Shown one piece after another: positions 10,601-25,600 of a stretch of DNA of 64,000 nt. Numbering within the stretch: the first letter of the stretch is position 1; each line of letters opens with the position of its first letter. Position numbers and translations under genes: made by a program. The notes under the pieces were generated by a model, which was given only the letters and a program-made list of their open reading frames with translations, had not been told where the DNA came from and did no database searches. This DNA is from Myxococcaceae bacterium (lineage in GTDB: Bacteria > Myxococcota > Myxococcia > Myxococcales > Myxococcaceae), in NCBI GenBank assembly GCA_016793095.1, contig JAEUJQ010000047.1:1-64000 (forward strand), read 5' to 3'.

Positions 10601-13600
10601 ACCAGCGCCGCATCGAAGCACTCGAGCACCTCGCCTGCGGCACACACGCCTTCCGGAGCCGAAGTCACTGCAACCTGCGTCACGCCCGTCCGCGCGACGG
10701 CGTGCAACTGCACCAGGAATCCGAAGGAACGCACCTCGTAGAGCAGCACCCGGCTGCGGGTGGCGACGGCCAGTCTGTCGCGCGCCGACGCCAGCGCCCG
10801 CACGCCATCCAGCGGCATCCTGACGACCAGTGAGAGGGTGCCGTCGCGCACCTCGAGGCCCTCCTCGGTACCGACGTAGAGCGCCCCGCCCCGCGCCTCG
10901 AGCGCCGACACGGAAGTGCGGACGACGCTGGAGCCTGCCTCAGCGAGCGTCGGCATTGTGAAGCGCCGGAGCGCCACGCCACCACTACCCCTCGTCGCGA
11001 CGATGAGGGCACCGTTCAGCCACGCTGCCGCGGTCGGAGTTCCATCGAGCCGCCGGCTCGCCGAGACAGCCCCGCCATCGAGGAGAATGACGTCCGCGAA
11101 ACCGCCCGGGACGGAGCGCACCAGCGCGGTGCGGGAGCCTTCGCTCACAAGACTCACCAGCGAGCCGCGACCTGGCACCGCGACAGTCGTCGGCGGCCCG
11201 GCGAAGACGCGAAGCGTCGACTGCTCGCTCAACTGGAACTCAGACAACCCGGCGCCCACGAAAGGAAGAACGCTGGCCGTCACACCCACCTCAACGGTGC
11301 TGCCCTCCGGCCCTGATGGCAGAGGGAAGCGCCCCGAAGCCGACTGCACGACAACCGCGGAGCCGACCCGCACGCCCGGCCGCGACGTCACCATGGCCGT
11401 CGGGGAGCCCGCGTCGACCGCGAGCGAGACGTCCACCGCCCCGCCGCCCAGCATGACGGGAGGCGTGGGCACCGAGACGACAGCCACGGCGGCTGGTGCC
11501 GTCACGTCACGCACCACGATGGACTGACGCGCCGTGCCCAGCCCCAGATTGTCCGTCGTCCAGGAGACCGTCAGCACCACGGACTCCTCGTACCGGGGGC
11601 CGCTGTAGCCGGCCGGGGGCTTCACCTCGGGCGCAGGCAGGGTGAAGCTGACAAGTTCCCCCACCCGCACGAAGGAGCGCACGACGCCACCGAGCGACAC
11701 CGTCAGGCCGGTGACGCGCTCCGCGCCGTTGACGCCCAGACGAACCGGTACGTGCGTGAACTCGTCCCACGAGAAGTTGCCAGGCTCGAGGATGGTGACG
11801 GTTGGCGCCCGCTCGACGTTCGAAACGCTGACGAGCCGGGAGGCCGCGCCCACGTTGCCACGCGCATCGGTGGCCTCCACCGTCAGCGCCACGACCTGCG
11901 TCGAAGCCGGCACCGGCGCACGCCACTCGGCCGACCACGGCGCACTCGTCCGGCGGGCCACCACCGCCCCATCCGCCTTGAAGATGACTTCATTCAGCGC
12001 GCTGTCCTCGACGACGCTGACGACGAGCGGCACCGGCGAGCCGCCCGGCACCTGCTGTCCTGCCGTGGGCGAGAGGAAGGACACCTGGGGCGCCGTGCCA
12101 TCTGGAACGAGCGTCAGCAGCACGGGGCTGCTCACGCCCCTCGTTCCCCGACTGTCCACCGCCTCAGCGAGCAACTCCATCGTCCGCGGCGTCGAGACTG
12201 CGGGGACACGAAGCGTCTCGGTCAGCGTCGCGCTCACCCCGGACGCCACCGAGAGCGTCTTCCAGGGCCGGCCGTCGACGTACAGCCGCACCTGCGCCAC
12301 GCCGTTGTTGTCCGTCGCGGTGAGCGAGACGGGAATCGCGCCCCCTTCCTCGAACGTGGCGCCTGCGAGCGGCTGGGCGAAGACGACGGAGGGCGGGGTG
12401 TCATCCGCCACCACCACGGAGAACGTCACCGTCGTGGTGTTCTGCGAGGCGTCCCTGGCGGTGAGGATGAGCGTCGAGTTCGTGCCGACCGCCGACTGAG
12501 GCCAGGTGAAGCTCCACCGCCCACTCCCGACGCGCTGCGCTGGGACGCCATCGACGGTGAAGGTGGCGCTGTCGCCCGACAGAGGTCCGCTGTCGTCGGT
12601 GATGATCGCCTGGAACGCCCACGGCACGTTCGCCGCCAACTGCAGGCCATTCGTCACTGTCCGTCCGTCCGTCGCCAGCACGAGCGAGGCCTGCGGCGGA
12701 ACGATGTCTCTCGTGCGGAAGATGCGGACGGCCGCCGTCCCTGCGGCATTGCCGCTGACGTCCCGCACCAGCGAGGCATCAAACCGGTACCTCGTCGTCG
12801 ACGAGAGCGCGGCGGACGGCGTCAACACGACCGACTGCGCATCACCACCAGTGGCGACTGCAGCGGCAACGGTGGCGCCCGTGCCGTCCAGCACCAGCCG
12901 CACTGTCGAGAGCGAGGCCGAGGAGATGGGCTCCGAGAACCGTGCGAGGAACGTCGGCTGGAGCCTGACGTCCTGGCTGCCGTCCTCATCCACCGGGCTG
13001 AGCGAGACGAGAGTCGGGGCCGTGCCGTCGATGCGCGCCAGCAGGCTGGAGTCGAGGACGGGCGCAGCGCCGGCCTGAGTCAACTCGATGGTCACCGGTC
13101 CGACCGGACCAGCGGGCACCGCTACGGACAGGGCCGTCGGACTGAAGCTCGCCGGGGTGACGACGACGCCACCCATTCTCACGACGAGCCCGCGGGTGAA
13201 GCCTACGCCGTGCAGTACCACGGGACCGCCCTGCTCGTTCACCGCACCCGGCACGACGGCGTTCAGCGACAGCGGGGCGATGTAGGCGAAGCCCGAGGCC
13301 ACCTCCGCCGACTCCTGCGCGGCGTTGCTGAGCGTGACGGTTGCCGGCCCGGGTTGGCTCGCGCCGGGCGTCAACACCTCGAGACGAGTGGCCGTCCCGC
13401 CAGGCTGCTGCACCGTGAGCACGCCGCCGATGCGCACCTCGGTCGTGGCGTCGAAGCCGCTGCCGTCGATGGTCACGAGCGTGCCGCCCGTCGTCGGCCC
13501 GAACGTGGGGGTCGCGGAGGTGGCCACCAGGCCAGCGGGCGATGCCGCCACGAAGACGGGGAAGCTCAACACACCTGTCCATCCACTCCCGACCACGGGG

Positions 13601-16600
13601 AACGGGGGCGCGGACACTGTCGCCGTCACCGTCTCTCCCGCCACCAGTGCCTGGGCGGGAGTGAATGAGAGGCGGGTGCCGCTGCGCGCCGTGGCTCCCC
13701 CAACAGCCGTCGCCCCACGCGAGAGCGCCAGGCTCGTGCCCGCCAACACCGCGGCGGGTGTCGTCGAGGCCCAGTCCACGAAGACGGGGCCAGCGGGAGC
13801 CACCGCGACGCTCGAGTTGCGCAGCGACGGGTATGGCAACGCGTACGAGGCAAGGCCGGTGCTCGTCGTGACCAGCACCTCGCCGTCGACGAGGTCCACG
13901 CCGCCGGGCGCGCCCGTCACGATTCCCCATGTCCTTGCCGCCAGCGTCGCCGCCGTCGCATCCAGCAGCCACAGCCTTGCGCTGTCGGCAGCCAACACGA
14001 ACGGCCCGGCCAGCGCGACTTTCGTCGGCGCATTGCTGGACGTCGTCCAGGACGAAATCACACTCGGCGCCGACCGCGACACGACGCTCACAAGCGCCAC
14101 GCCCGTCTCCATCGCGATCGCAACGCGGCGCCCCTCGACAGCCAATGACGACGCCGCACGAGCCAGCGCCAGACTGCCCAGCATGGGAAGCGTTGGAGTG
14201 GCAAAGTCCCGCACCTCGAGCGATGCCGCCGGCCCCGACTGCACGAGGACCAGCAGCGCGTCGTCGGTGAGCGCGACGTCGCGCACCGTCCCCGTTCCGA
14301 CGAAGGCCGACGCGACCACCTGCCAGTTGTTGCCAACCCGCCCCAGCAACACCACCTCGTTCGAGCCGCTCACCACCACCCAGGCAGCGTTGCTGCGAGC
14401 CGCGATGGCGGTGAACTGGACGGCCGGAGTCACGGGAATGCGCTGCAGCTCCTGCGGCAGACAGAGCGCGCCAGGCGCAGCGCCGCACGTATCGACGTCG
14501 TAGCGGGCGACGACACCGTTGCCCGCAACGAAGAGCTCGCGCCCTACCAGCGTCATGGCCCCCGCCGAATTCACGCCCGACACGGCAGGCCGGCGAACCG
14601 GTTGCGAGGGCACCGACACGTCGAAGGGCACCAGGTCCGGCCCTTCGCTGACGAGCAGCGCCGAACCAACCCGTGCGGACGGACCGAACTGCCCCTGCGT
14701 CAGCCGGTCGCGCCGCAGCGTGAAGGTGAAGCCATTCAGGAGGGTGGACGAGGCGACCCCGCCAGGCGATGGGGTGCCCGCCACCACGTCCACCACGCCC
14801 GTCACGCCATCAGGCACCCTGACGGACACCGAGTCATCTGCCGCGAGCGTGACGTTCGTCGCAGGGACGCTTCCGAAGGTGATGATGCTGTTGGCGTGCA
14901 GGCCGGCGCCGCGGAGCGTCACGGTCGCCCCCGATTCGAACTCGGCGAACGACGGCGTCACGGAGTCGAGGCGCGGAGGCTCGAGGTATCGGAAGGCCCC
15001 CAGCGCCTTCGTCGACAGGCCGTTGGGGTTGATGACTTCCACAGCGGCGAGCCCACGCGGGCCCGACGGGACGCGCACGGTCAGCCGCCGGCCGTCAGCC
15101 GAGACGCTGAGCACCTGGGCCGCAGCCCCACCCAGCTTCACCGCGGCGAGGCTCATGAACTCCTCGCCGACGATGTCCATCACCCCCCCTCCACCCTCCA
15201 GCGCCCACGACGGCTCCAGCGTGCGCACGACGGGCATCTCGGTAGCGCTCGTCGTGGCGGTGTCGAAGCTGCTCTCAAGCGTCACTCCAAGCGACGACCG
15301 GGAGAGCCCCGTCAGGCCAGGCAGGACCTTCACCTGGTAGCCCTGGGCAGGCACCAGCGGCGTCCCAGGAGTGAGACGCACTCGCGCACCACCGGGCTCA
15401 GCCACCACCGTCCGCGTCACGCTGACAGGCGCACCACTGGACGACTCCAGGACGAGCTGCGTCAACGTCGAGGTGTCGGGCAACTCACCGAGCACCACCT
15501 CAGGCGTCGCGGTGAGGGCGATGCGGCCCCCGACGGGTGGCATCACGTCGCGGACGGGCAGGAAGTCGAGGGCCACGGTCGAGAGGCTGCCGGTGACGGT
15601 GCCCGTGGCGTCAGCGGACGACGCCAACGGCAGTTCGACGGCGGCCCCGCCCACATCAAGGAACAGGGTACCCACGAAGGCGTTCCGCTTCTCGAAGCCG
15701 ACAGCCCGCACGTCACCGAAAACGGACGCCGCATCGACGAACTGAGGAGCCGCACCGCGCGGCGCGACAAAGCGCTGGAGGTCCCCGCCTCCGGCCGCGA
15801 CCAGCACGACGTCGCCCACCACGGCGGTCTGTTCGGCCGAGACCCACCCCGCCCCCAGCGCGTCGACGAGCTGAATCGTCCCGGCGGGTGCAGGGCCCGA
15901 GGGCGTTGCGACGTCGATGATGGCCACCTGACGCGCCGAGCCGAGAGACGCAAAGGCCCGTGTGCCGGACACCGCGAGGTGCTTCGCCACCGCGGGGAGC
16001 GACATGGAGCCGAGCGGAGCCCACGCCGCGTTGTGCACGTCGAAGAGACGAAGTTGGGGCGCGACGGTCGAGCCCGTCCCGACGAAGAGAGTGCCGCGGG
16101 CCTGCGCGAGAGAGGTTGCTCCGCCGGTGATGGGGATGCGCCCCGCGAGGACAAAGCGGTCGACATCCACGACTGCCACGCCGAGGTTGTCTGCGACGAA
16201 GGCGAGGTGGTCTTTCACTACGACGTCGACTGCCGCTCCGCCGGTCGCCAACGACCTCGAGACGGATGCCTGAGCGGGAACGGAGACGTCCACCTCGATG
16301 AGTCCGCCGCTGCCGGCAGCGGCATAGAGGCGGGTTCCCACCTTCTCGAGCCTCGTGACGGCCGCCCCCTGAGGCAACGACACGATGGTGCGAAGCGTGT
16401 TGGGCTCTGAGAGGTCGATGAGGGCGAGGCCCCTCGTCCCCGACTCCGCGGCCGCAGCGTAGACGGTGCCATCGCGGCCGACGATGGGCGTCGTCCCACC
16501 GAAACTGGCGTAGGCGATGCCTTCCTCCACGATGAGGTCGCTGACGGCGCCCGTCCGGTACTCGGACACCGCGCCGCTCCCGTAAAGGAACGCTGCGGGC

Positions 16601-19600
16601 AGTGTGGCGCTCTCACTCCCCATGCGGACGACGACGTCGACCCTGCCGGCAGCGTGCGCGGGCGCCGCCACCGACGCCCTCGTCGTCCCCTGCACGCTGA
16701 CGAGGAAAGACGTTGTCCCACCGAACTCGACGGCCAGGCCAGGCCTGAAGCCGCGCCCAGTCACGGCCACCGTCACCCCGCCGCGCTGCGGTGCATTGTC
16801 TGGACTGATCGAGATGAGGCGCAGCCGCTCGACGTAGAGGAAGCCACCGGCGCGCACCGCGTTCGGGCCGTCAGGGTCGGACACCTCGACATGCGCCGGG
16901 CCGGCAATGAAGCCCGGCGCTGGCGGCACCAGCGCCGTCAGGGTCGTAGATGTCGACGATGTCACCTGCGCCTCGACCCCGCCGACCCGCACCGTGGTGC
17001 CAGCGCGGAAGCCGCTGCCATGCACCGTCACGGTCGTCGAGGCATCGACGAAGCCCGTAGCTGGAGTGAGGGCCGTGATGACGGGCTGCAGCGCGCCTGT
17101 CGCCGCCACGGTGAAGACCGTCTCTGCGGGCCGCGCAAGCAGCCGCCCTTCGAAGTCGGTAATGCCATCGACCCGGGCCCGCACGACGACACCGGGCGTG
17201 AGCGGAGTCGTCGGCGTGAAGACGAGCACCGCGCCGGTCGTGGTGAATTCAATCCGCCGCGTGCCGGAAATCGGCACTCCGCCCACCGATACCGCGAACG
17301 TCGAGGCGGTGAGGGAATCGGGGGCCACGGGCAACGTCGCGTCGGCGGTGATGAGGACCTCGCCCGGCACCGTGCTGCCAGTGCGGGGCGACATCGCGGT
17401 GATGGCCAACGTCAGCGGCGGCAGGCTCTGTACGGTCTCGACGCCTTCCGTCCCCACCCACGCCGTGCAGCCCACCAGCGCGACGCCTCGCGCGGCCTCG
17501 CCCATGTCGGACGAGCGCTGGAGAACGGGGGTCGCCCCCGTGACGTCGAAGATGAAGACGCGCGTCCCGACGGTGACCCAGGCCACACCGCCGCGGACGG
17601 TGAGGCGACTGGCCACCCGCGCCTCGTAATCCGCCAGGCCTGCCTCCACCACGACACGCGACAGGCGCGCGCCACTCGCCGCGTCGTACTCGCGCAACTC
17701 GAGCGCCCCGCCCTCGAGCGAACCACGCACCGTGGTGACGTCTGTGGTGAGGGCGAAGAGGCGCCCGTCCATGACATCGATGGACAGCGGGTCCGCGTCG
17801 AGGAGCAGCAGGCCCCGCGGGGTGAAGCCAGGCTCGTTGGCCGACAGCACCCGGATCGACCCCGGGAGCGCCGAGGTGTCGACAAGCGACACCAGCAGCG
17901 TGTCCCCTGCCACCTGGACGTCCGTCGCGAGGCCGCTCGAGACGATGCGTGAGACTTCGAAGGGCTGAGTACGGTCGGCCACCGACACCACGGCCACGCC
18001 AAACGCGTCTTCGGCGAGGAAGGCGACGTCTCCTTCGATGTCGAGGCCACGCACCGGCCCCGACGCACCAAGGCCACCCAACCGAATCGGACGCTCGGGA
18101 ATGGAGACGTCGAACACCTCGAGTCCGGAGGGTGTCGCGCTGCTTCCCACGAACCAGCTGGTGCCAACGAGCTCGAGCTCGGAGATGACGCGGGGCGGGA
18201 AGCCCGGCAGGTCCACCTTCGTTCCCGCTGGCCCTTCGTAGCTGAAGGTCGCCACCACAGTTGCCGCTTCACCTGGCCGCTCGACGGCGATTGGCGCGAT
18301 CCCCGCCCCCGCGCCTTCCGGCACCGTGAAGGACACCACCGACGGCGAGTCGACGTCCGTCTCGTCGGCGAGGCGCCCACCCACGAAGACGCGGCTGCCG
18401 GCGACGAGGGGCGCCCGTCCCTCGAGAGACAGTCTGACTCGCGTCCCTCCCGCGACCGGCCCGTGGTCCGGCTGGACGTGCACGCGACCCGTCAGGGCAT
18501 CGACGACCTGCAGACCGGCTGGCAGCACCGACGACAGCCCGCTCGTGTCCACAACCGTCACGTCAGCGAAGCCTGCGTTGCGTCCCGGCACCGTCACCGT
18601 GAGAGCCGTCGCCGAGCGCGAGGTGGGCACCAGGGACTGTGCGCCCACCCGCACCGTCGTCACCTCAGCCAACCCCACGCCACTCAGCGTCACCACACCG
18701 CCGTCAACACCGAGCCAGGGCGGAACCACCTCATCCAGTCGCGGCTGCGTCGCTCCCGCTACTGCGGTGGTGAAGGAGGACTCGAAGGGCACCAGCAGCC
18801 GGCCTCCTCGCTGGTCCGCGACGGCGGTCGAGAGGGCCAGGCGGTACGACTGCTGAGGCTCGAGCGCCTGCGCAGGCGTGACAAGCACCTCGAACGCCTG
18901 GCGCCCGAAGTCATTGTTGACGGAGAGCGAGGTCTGCACCGGCCCGTTCGGCCCGACGAGTTGGACGCTCGAGTTGGTGACGGATTGGGGCGAAATGGGG
19001 CGTGACAGGCGCACCACCATCGGGCTCGCGGCCGGCGGCACGGTGGCGCCACGCGCCGGCATGACATCACGGACGAAGCTGAACGGCATGGCGAGTTCGG
19101 CGAGGCCCTTGCCAGTCGCGACGTACAGCCGGTCCTGGACAGGGACAACGTCGAGCGCCACCTCGGTGTTGCCAGCACTCAGCACGCGAGGTTGGGCGGG
19201 CGAGGTGACATCGATGAGCGCCACGCCACCCGCTCCCGCAGCCACGAAGAGCACGTTGCCAAAGAGCTTGAGCCGACGCGGTGTGCCGGGGACGTTCGAG
19301 AGCGAGTCGTCAAACGCAACCCGTGCCACCTCGACGGGCGGCGCCTGCGTCACGTCGATGAAGACGACACCGATGTTGGGTGCGGCGACCACAGCCACAT
19401 CGCCCACCATCACCATGTCTGCGATGTTGTATGGTACCTCGAGCCGGCGAAGCACGGCAGCGCCCGGAACCTGCGAGTCCGTGATGAGCAGTTCTCCGCT
19501 CGCAGTCGAGGGCAACGGGGGCGCGGTCGGGGCTCTCGGCAAGACCGGCCCGAACGAGAGGCGGGGGCCAGTGAAGGAGTAGTCGGGGGGTGGGGGGAAC

Positions 19601-22600
19601 GGGGTGTTGCAGCGAACGAAGCTCTTCCCCATCGAGTGGCCCGTCGCGACGACGAGCCCCTGCTTCCACGGAACCAGCGCAACCGGCGCATTGGCCGCGC
19701 CCGAGGCGAGGGTGCCCACCACCACGGGGTCCGTCGGCACGCGTGCATCGACGTAGCGCGCCGCCCCAGTCGCCGAGAGCGCAGGCACGGTGGGCTGGCA
19801 GCCCTGCGAGTCGGCCGCGAGCGGGACGAGGGTCGTCTCGAGCGCCCAGAGTCCCTGCTGCGTGGGCATCACCCGCGAGACGAGGCTGGCCGGCTCGGGC
19901 CGAGCCCTGCCCTCCGTCTCGACGAAGAGGCCCGTCACCCCTCCGTCGCCGCGTCCTCGCAGCAGCGTCACACCCGACAGCCCGTTGGCCAGGAAGAGCC
20001 GGCCCTGCCGGGAATGGAGATCGAGCGAATCCGGCGAGAACTCGAGGCCCTCCCGCAACTGCTGGTTGCGTGCGAGCCGGTACACGGCCTCGTCCGCCAG
20101 CGCGTTGGGTGTCGAGACAGGAAGCGCTGCCTGCAACCGCGGTCGCCCGGCCATGCCGACGTCGAACGAGGCAAGGCGATAGGACTGAGTGACGGTGCCG
20201 GCACCAGTCAGCGGGCCGAAGTACGGCTGCAGGTAGGAGTTCTCCCCGGTCGACCCTGCCGCGGCGTGAAGGAGGCCGGGGGTGGTGTCGTCCTCGACGA
20301 GAGTGCGCGGGGCCAGGCCGGGCGTCAGCTCCTCGGTGACAAAGGGCAACCCGTACGTGAGGCGGTTGGGGAGGGTGAACTGCTCAGTCCCGTCCCCGGT
20401 GGTGACTTGTACGGCCACGCTGCCGAACGAGTTGGGAGGCGCAAGCGCCGTGACGACTGACGAGGACTCGACGGACACGGAGGTGGCCTCCAGCCCGCCG
20501 ATGCGCACGCGCAACGCCCCTGCAGGGTCGAGCCACGCCGGCAGCAGGCCTGCGCCCGTGAGGCGAACAGAACTGCCCCCGCGGGGGTTGAGGAAGGCCG
20601 GGGCGGCGGTGCTGAGGGACAGTGGCTGACGATACAGATAGCCGCCAGCGCGCACGGCGAAGAGGCCGCTCGCGGCATTCTGCACGACGACGTCAGCGAG
20701 GCCGGCCGTGCCCGGCGGCGTCGTCACCTGGAGGCGCGAGCTGGAGCGCGCCAGAACAGGCGCTGGCGCGCCACCGATGAAGACGAGCGCGTCGTTGTCG
20801 AAGCCTGCGCCCAGCACGTCGGCCTGCACCCCACCAGCCACCGGGCCGACGCGCGGTGAGATGAGCGCAATCGAGGGCACCGCCCCGACGGCGCGGGCGC
20901 TCCTGAAATCCACGACCAAGGGCCGCTCGAGCGCCAGCCCCGACTGGGAGCGAAGCGCGGTCGACACCGACAGCCGCATCGCTGCATCCGCGGGCAGTTG
21001 GCCTGCGGGGCGGAACAACAGCGTGCTGCTGGCCGCGCCCGCGCCCGCCTCGAGTACACCCGGTACGACAGCACCGTCGGCCGTGAGCGAGAAGGCAACG
21101 GCGGCCGTCGATGCATCAACGGCGGTGCTGAAGACGACCGAGAAGCTGGGGGTCGCGAGCGGCACCACCTGGCCTGCGGCGACGGTTGCAGAGAGCGGGA
21201 CGAAGGAACTGAACGGCGCAAACGAGAACGCGAGCCCTTCCGTCATCTGGCGAACCGACCCGATTCGACCGTTGCCGTACGCGACGGCAACCGCACTGCC
21301 ACCCGCCACCGTGAAGAGTCGCTGGGGCGCCTCGGGGTTGGAGACGTCCACGGCGACGAGTCCGACGCCCTCCACCGCCACCCAGGCCGTCCGACCCTGC
21401 ACACGAACGTCACGAGCAAAGCCACCCACGGCTGTCGTCGAACGGACGACGAATGGCGTCGCCAGCAGGTCGACGAGCACGAGCCCCTGCGAGCCCGCGG
21501 CCACCACGCCGAGCGCGCCTTCGACGCGAACGCGTTGCGCGGGCACACTCAGTGTCCCGCTCACCCCGAGCGCCCCACGGGTCGACACCCTCGTCAGCCC
21601 CGCGCCATCGACGCGCCAGGTCTGAGGGTTTCGCGTGCCTGTTGCGACGAGCGCCACGCCGTCACCCACGGCGATGGACTGGCCTCCGCTCGCAACTGCA
21701 AGCGAGTCGACGGGAAACAGCCCTGCGCCACTCACGTCGAGCCGCGAAACTGCCTGACTCGCGCTGCCCTGAGCGAGGAGGGCCTCGTCACCCTGGCGCG
21801 CGATGCCGAAGGCGCCCAGTGGAGCGGGGCGACTCGTCGCCACGGCCACTGAGACGTCGTCGCGTGTCCCACGATGGACGAAGGTGACGTCGACGGCCGC
21901 CGCCCGCCCTTCCCACGACTGTGATCCGCCCGGCGACACCACTTGTCCGGCCTGCGTCATCCACAACCGGCTTCCACCCTCACGGGGCTGAGCAATGCTG
22001 GTGACGTCCGTCGTGGTGGCCAGAGTGGCCAGCAACCGGTCGTCGGCTCCGTTCTCGTCGCGGTCCACCAGCCCGTCGCGCTCCGAGGGCGGAATCGGCT
22101 GGCCTGCGTTCGGCCCGAATCGCTCGAGCCCAGAGAGGTCAACCGCCACCAGCCCGGCGGACGTTCCGAGGTAGGCCGTGTCTCCGAGCACCAGCGCGTC
22201 GTGCACGCGCGAAACCCCGAGGCGCACGATGGACTGTGTTGGCTGCTCGTATTCGAAGCCCGCCGCGAGGGTCGAGCTTGAGCCGGTGGAGGTGTTCGTC
22301 ACCCTCACGTCGACAGGGCCAACCACGCCGTTTGGCGTCACTACCTCGATGCGCCCGATTCCCACGACGCGTACAGCTGCCGCGGGCTGGGAGCCGAAGG
22401 CCACGGCGACCCCGCCACTCGTCGCGAAGCCCCGGCCCGTCAACGTGACACGAGTGCCCCCCGAGGTAGGTCCGGACGCGGGCGACACGGAGAGCAGACG
22501 AAGAGGCTCGACATAGAGGAACGCGCCCATCCGCACGAGCTGCGGCCCCTGCGGCGACCTCACCGTCACCGCTGCGAGCCCCGCAGCCCCTGGGGGCGTC

Positions 22601-25600
22601 GTGAAGGACACCGACGAGCCGTCAGGGGCAACAGACTGGACGACCGCCAGCTCCCCGCCGACCCGCACCTCGCTTCCGTTGACGAAGCCCGTTCCAGTCA
22701 GCGTCACGAGCGTGCCGCCGGTGTTCGGGCCCTCCCGTGGCGACACTGAGGCAAGCGTCATCTCCCGTGCCGTCGTCCCCGAGGCCGTCGTGAAGGCGGA
22801 TCGGAACGGCGCGGGCATCGAGGCCGCCGTCACCACGTCACTCAAACCGGACAGCTCGAGCCGGTATCGCGCGTTCACGTCGAGGGCGGCCGTTGGCGAC
22901 ACCTCGATGACGCGTCCCGTCGGCGTCACGGTCACGGGAACGGCGACCCCCAGCGCACTCCCGTCGTCCCGCACCAGGCGCACCGTCGTGGAGGTGGCAT
23001 TGGAGACGACGGTGTTGAGTTCCACGCGAATCAACCGCGTGACAAGCACCGCATCCGCGTCCACTTGAGGATCGACGGCCACCACCATGGGGAACGGCAT
23101 CTTCGCGGTAACGAGGGCATCGAGCGGAGGGAAGTCGGACCGGATGACGCTCGCCGCCGCCGCGACCACGGTGTCGCCCATCCATCCCAGGCCTCGCGTA
23201 TCCACCACTGGGAAGAGGTCGAGCACGTTGATGGAGTTGGGCAGCTCCGGCTGGCCGAGCGCCTGGAGCTGGATGACGCCGATGGACCCATCGACGGCTC
23301 CGGCCCCCAACCCGAGGTGCACGCCAGCCGCCGCCTCCTTGAACACAAGGCGCTGCAACAGCGGTTGCACTGGCGCCACCAATCGGGCACGCGTCACTGG
23401 ACTCGCGGCCACTGCCGACAGGACTCCAGAGCCAAGCCCCAGGCCGTCCCCGCCTCGCAATCGAAGTCGAGCTGCGGGCACTTCTGCCACCGTCACCGGA
23501 CTGGCACGAGAGAGGTCGAGAACCAGCGTTCGCTGCGAGACTCCAGTCGTTGCGAAGACGTGCCCCCGCAGGGCGGCGATGTCCACGACCGGCTCGTCGA
23601 TGGCGAGTCCATTCGAGCCAATCGGCTTCACGGCGCCGATGAGGACAGGGCGGGCAGGCTCGGCCACCGAAAAGACAGTCAGCCCCTCGGCGCCCGACGC
23701 GACGACGAGCATGTCACCCATCAGCAGCAGCGGGCCGGCCGCACCAGCGAAGGGCATCACCTGCCCCACCGTGGGCGCCGTCGGGTTGGTGACGTCGACG
23801 ACCGCGAGAGACGCCGTATTCTCGCCCTCCACCTCGATGCCTCCCACGTTGCGGCCCTCGAGCGTCACCCAGGCCGTGCCGCCCTTCGTGACGACTCCGA
23901 CCGGCGCGTAGGGCGGGACGAAGGACACGCCCCCCATCACCAGCGGCACGCCCGCATCGACGTTGACAACGGAGAGGCTGCCCAGCTGGCTGCGAAGCAG
24001 CAGCTCGCTGACCGAACTCGCCGATTGGGCAATGGCGGCGCCCTGCACCACCACGACACGGTCTCCCTCGATGGAGAGGTCGGTGATGAAGGACTGGTTC
24101 AGCTTTCCAATCGGCCGCACCGGCCCATCGGCCTGCGGGTCGTACCGCGCGAGCCGACCGGTGACGGACACGTCGGTGTACATGAAGCCCGCCTCGAGCC
24201 TCGAGAGGCGCCCGTCCGGGTTCTCCACCTCGATGGCAGCGGGCCCGAAGACACCGGGAGGGGTGGTCGCTGCCAGCCGGCCGCTCGACTGGACGACGAC
24301 GTTCGTCGCCGCAGCTCCGTCGAAGCGCACAATGGCGCCCCGCTGGAAGCCGGTGCCCACGACCTCGACGCGCCGCCCGCCTGCAAGCGGCCCCGAGGCT
24401 GGCTGGACGTACCGGACGTCGAGGACAGGCACGTAGACGAACCCTCCGACGACACCCGCCTCCAGGCCGTCGACGTTCACCACGCGAACGAAGGCGGGCC
24501 CCTCGACGTTCGGCGGCGACACCGCCGTGAACTCCGTCGAGGAGAGGACGGCCACCGGCTGCGCCTCGAAGTCCCCGAAGAAGACGCGAACGCCCGGAGT
24601 GAAGCCCGTGCCGCGCACCGTCACCGTCGTGCCTCCCTCAACGGGGCCCTGCGCGGGGCTGACGGATGAGACAACCGGCGCACCCGCGCTGGAGGGCGCG
24701 ACACGGAAGGACGACTCGAATCGACGGACGAGCGCAACACCGGTCGTCGAGCGCAGCGAAGACTCAACGACCACGAAGACCCGCCCCGACAGCGGGAGCG
24801 GCGCACCGGGCGTCAGCACCAACGTAGCGCCGCTCACCGATGCCGTCGCGGCCACGGCCGGCCCCAACACCGGGTCTCCCAGGCGGAGCGACACGGCGTT
24901 GCCGACGGAGAGTGGGTCGGGGGCAAGGTTGAAGGAGAGCGCGACGGACGTCGACGGGGTGGCTGCGTCGGAGGCCGGCGCGGGCGACACGGCGACGACA
25001 GCGAACTGCGGCAGCGCGAAGTCGCCCAACTCCGATGCGCTCACCAGCGCGATCGGCTGTCCCGCCACCAGCGACACCGAGTGCCGTCTGGGCTCCGAGA
25101 AGCGACGGGACTGGTCGAGGAAGAGGTTCGCCCGGACGAACGGCTGCAGCCCGCCGCCCCAGACGGCGCTCGCGGTGAGCAACCCCTTCACGGCGACGTC
25201 GTCCTGGTCGCGCAGCACCCCTGACGTCACCGCGACCTGTCCCGAGAACGCGACCTCCACCGCCTCCCGCATCGCCGTGTCGCGGCGGGCCGACCGCTGC
25301 GACGTCACCGAGAGGAGGCCCGGAGCCGAAGTGTCCGAGAGGTTGACGAGGGCCACTGGCGAATCGGGCGCCTCACAGCCCACCAGGGCGAGCTCGCCAT
25401 CAATCGCCACCGACATCGCCCGCCCAGGCAACGCCGCAAAGCCGCGCTCGACGAGGCCAGGCGTCCGGGCGTCGAGCACGCGCAGCCCTCCCGAGTCGGA
25501 GGCGACGAGGAGGAGGTCGCCGAACATCGCCAGCCCGCGGGCGGCGCCAACGACTGGCCGCGTCGCCACCCGCTGCGGCGAAGTGGGTGCCGTGACGTCA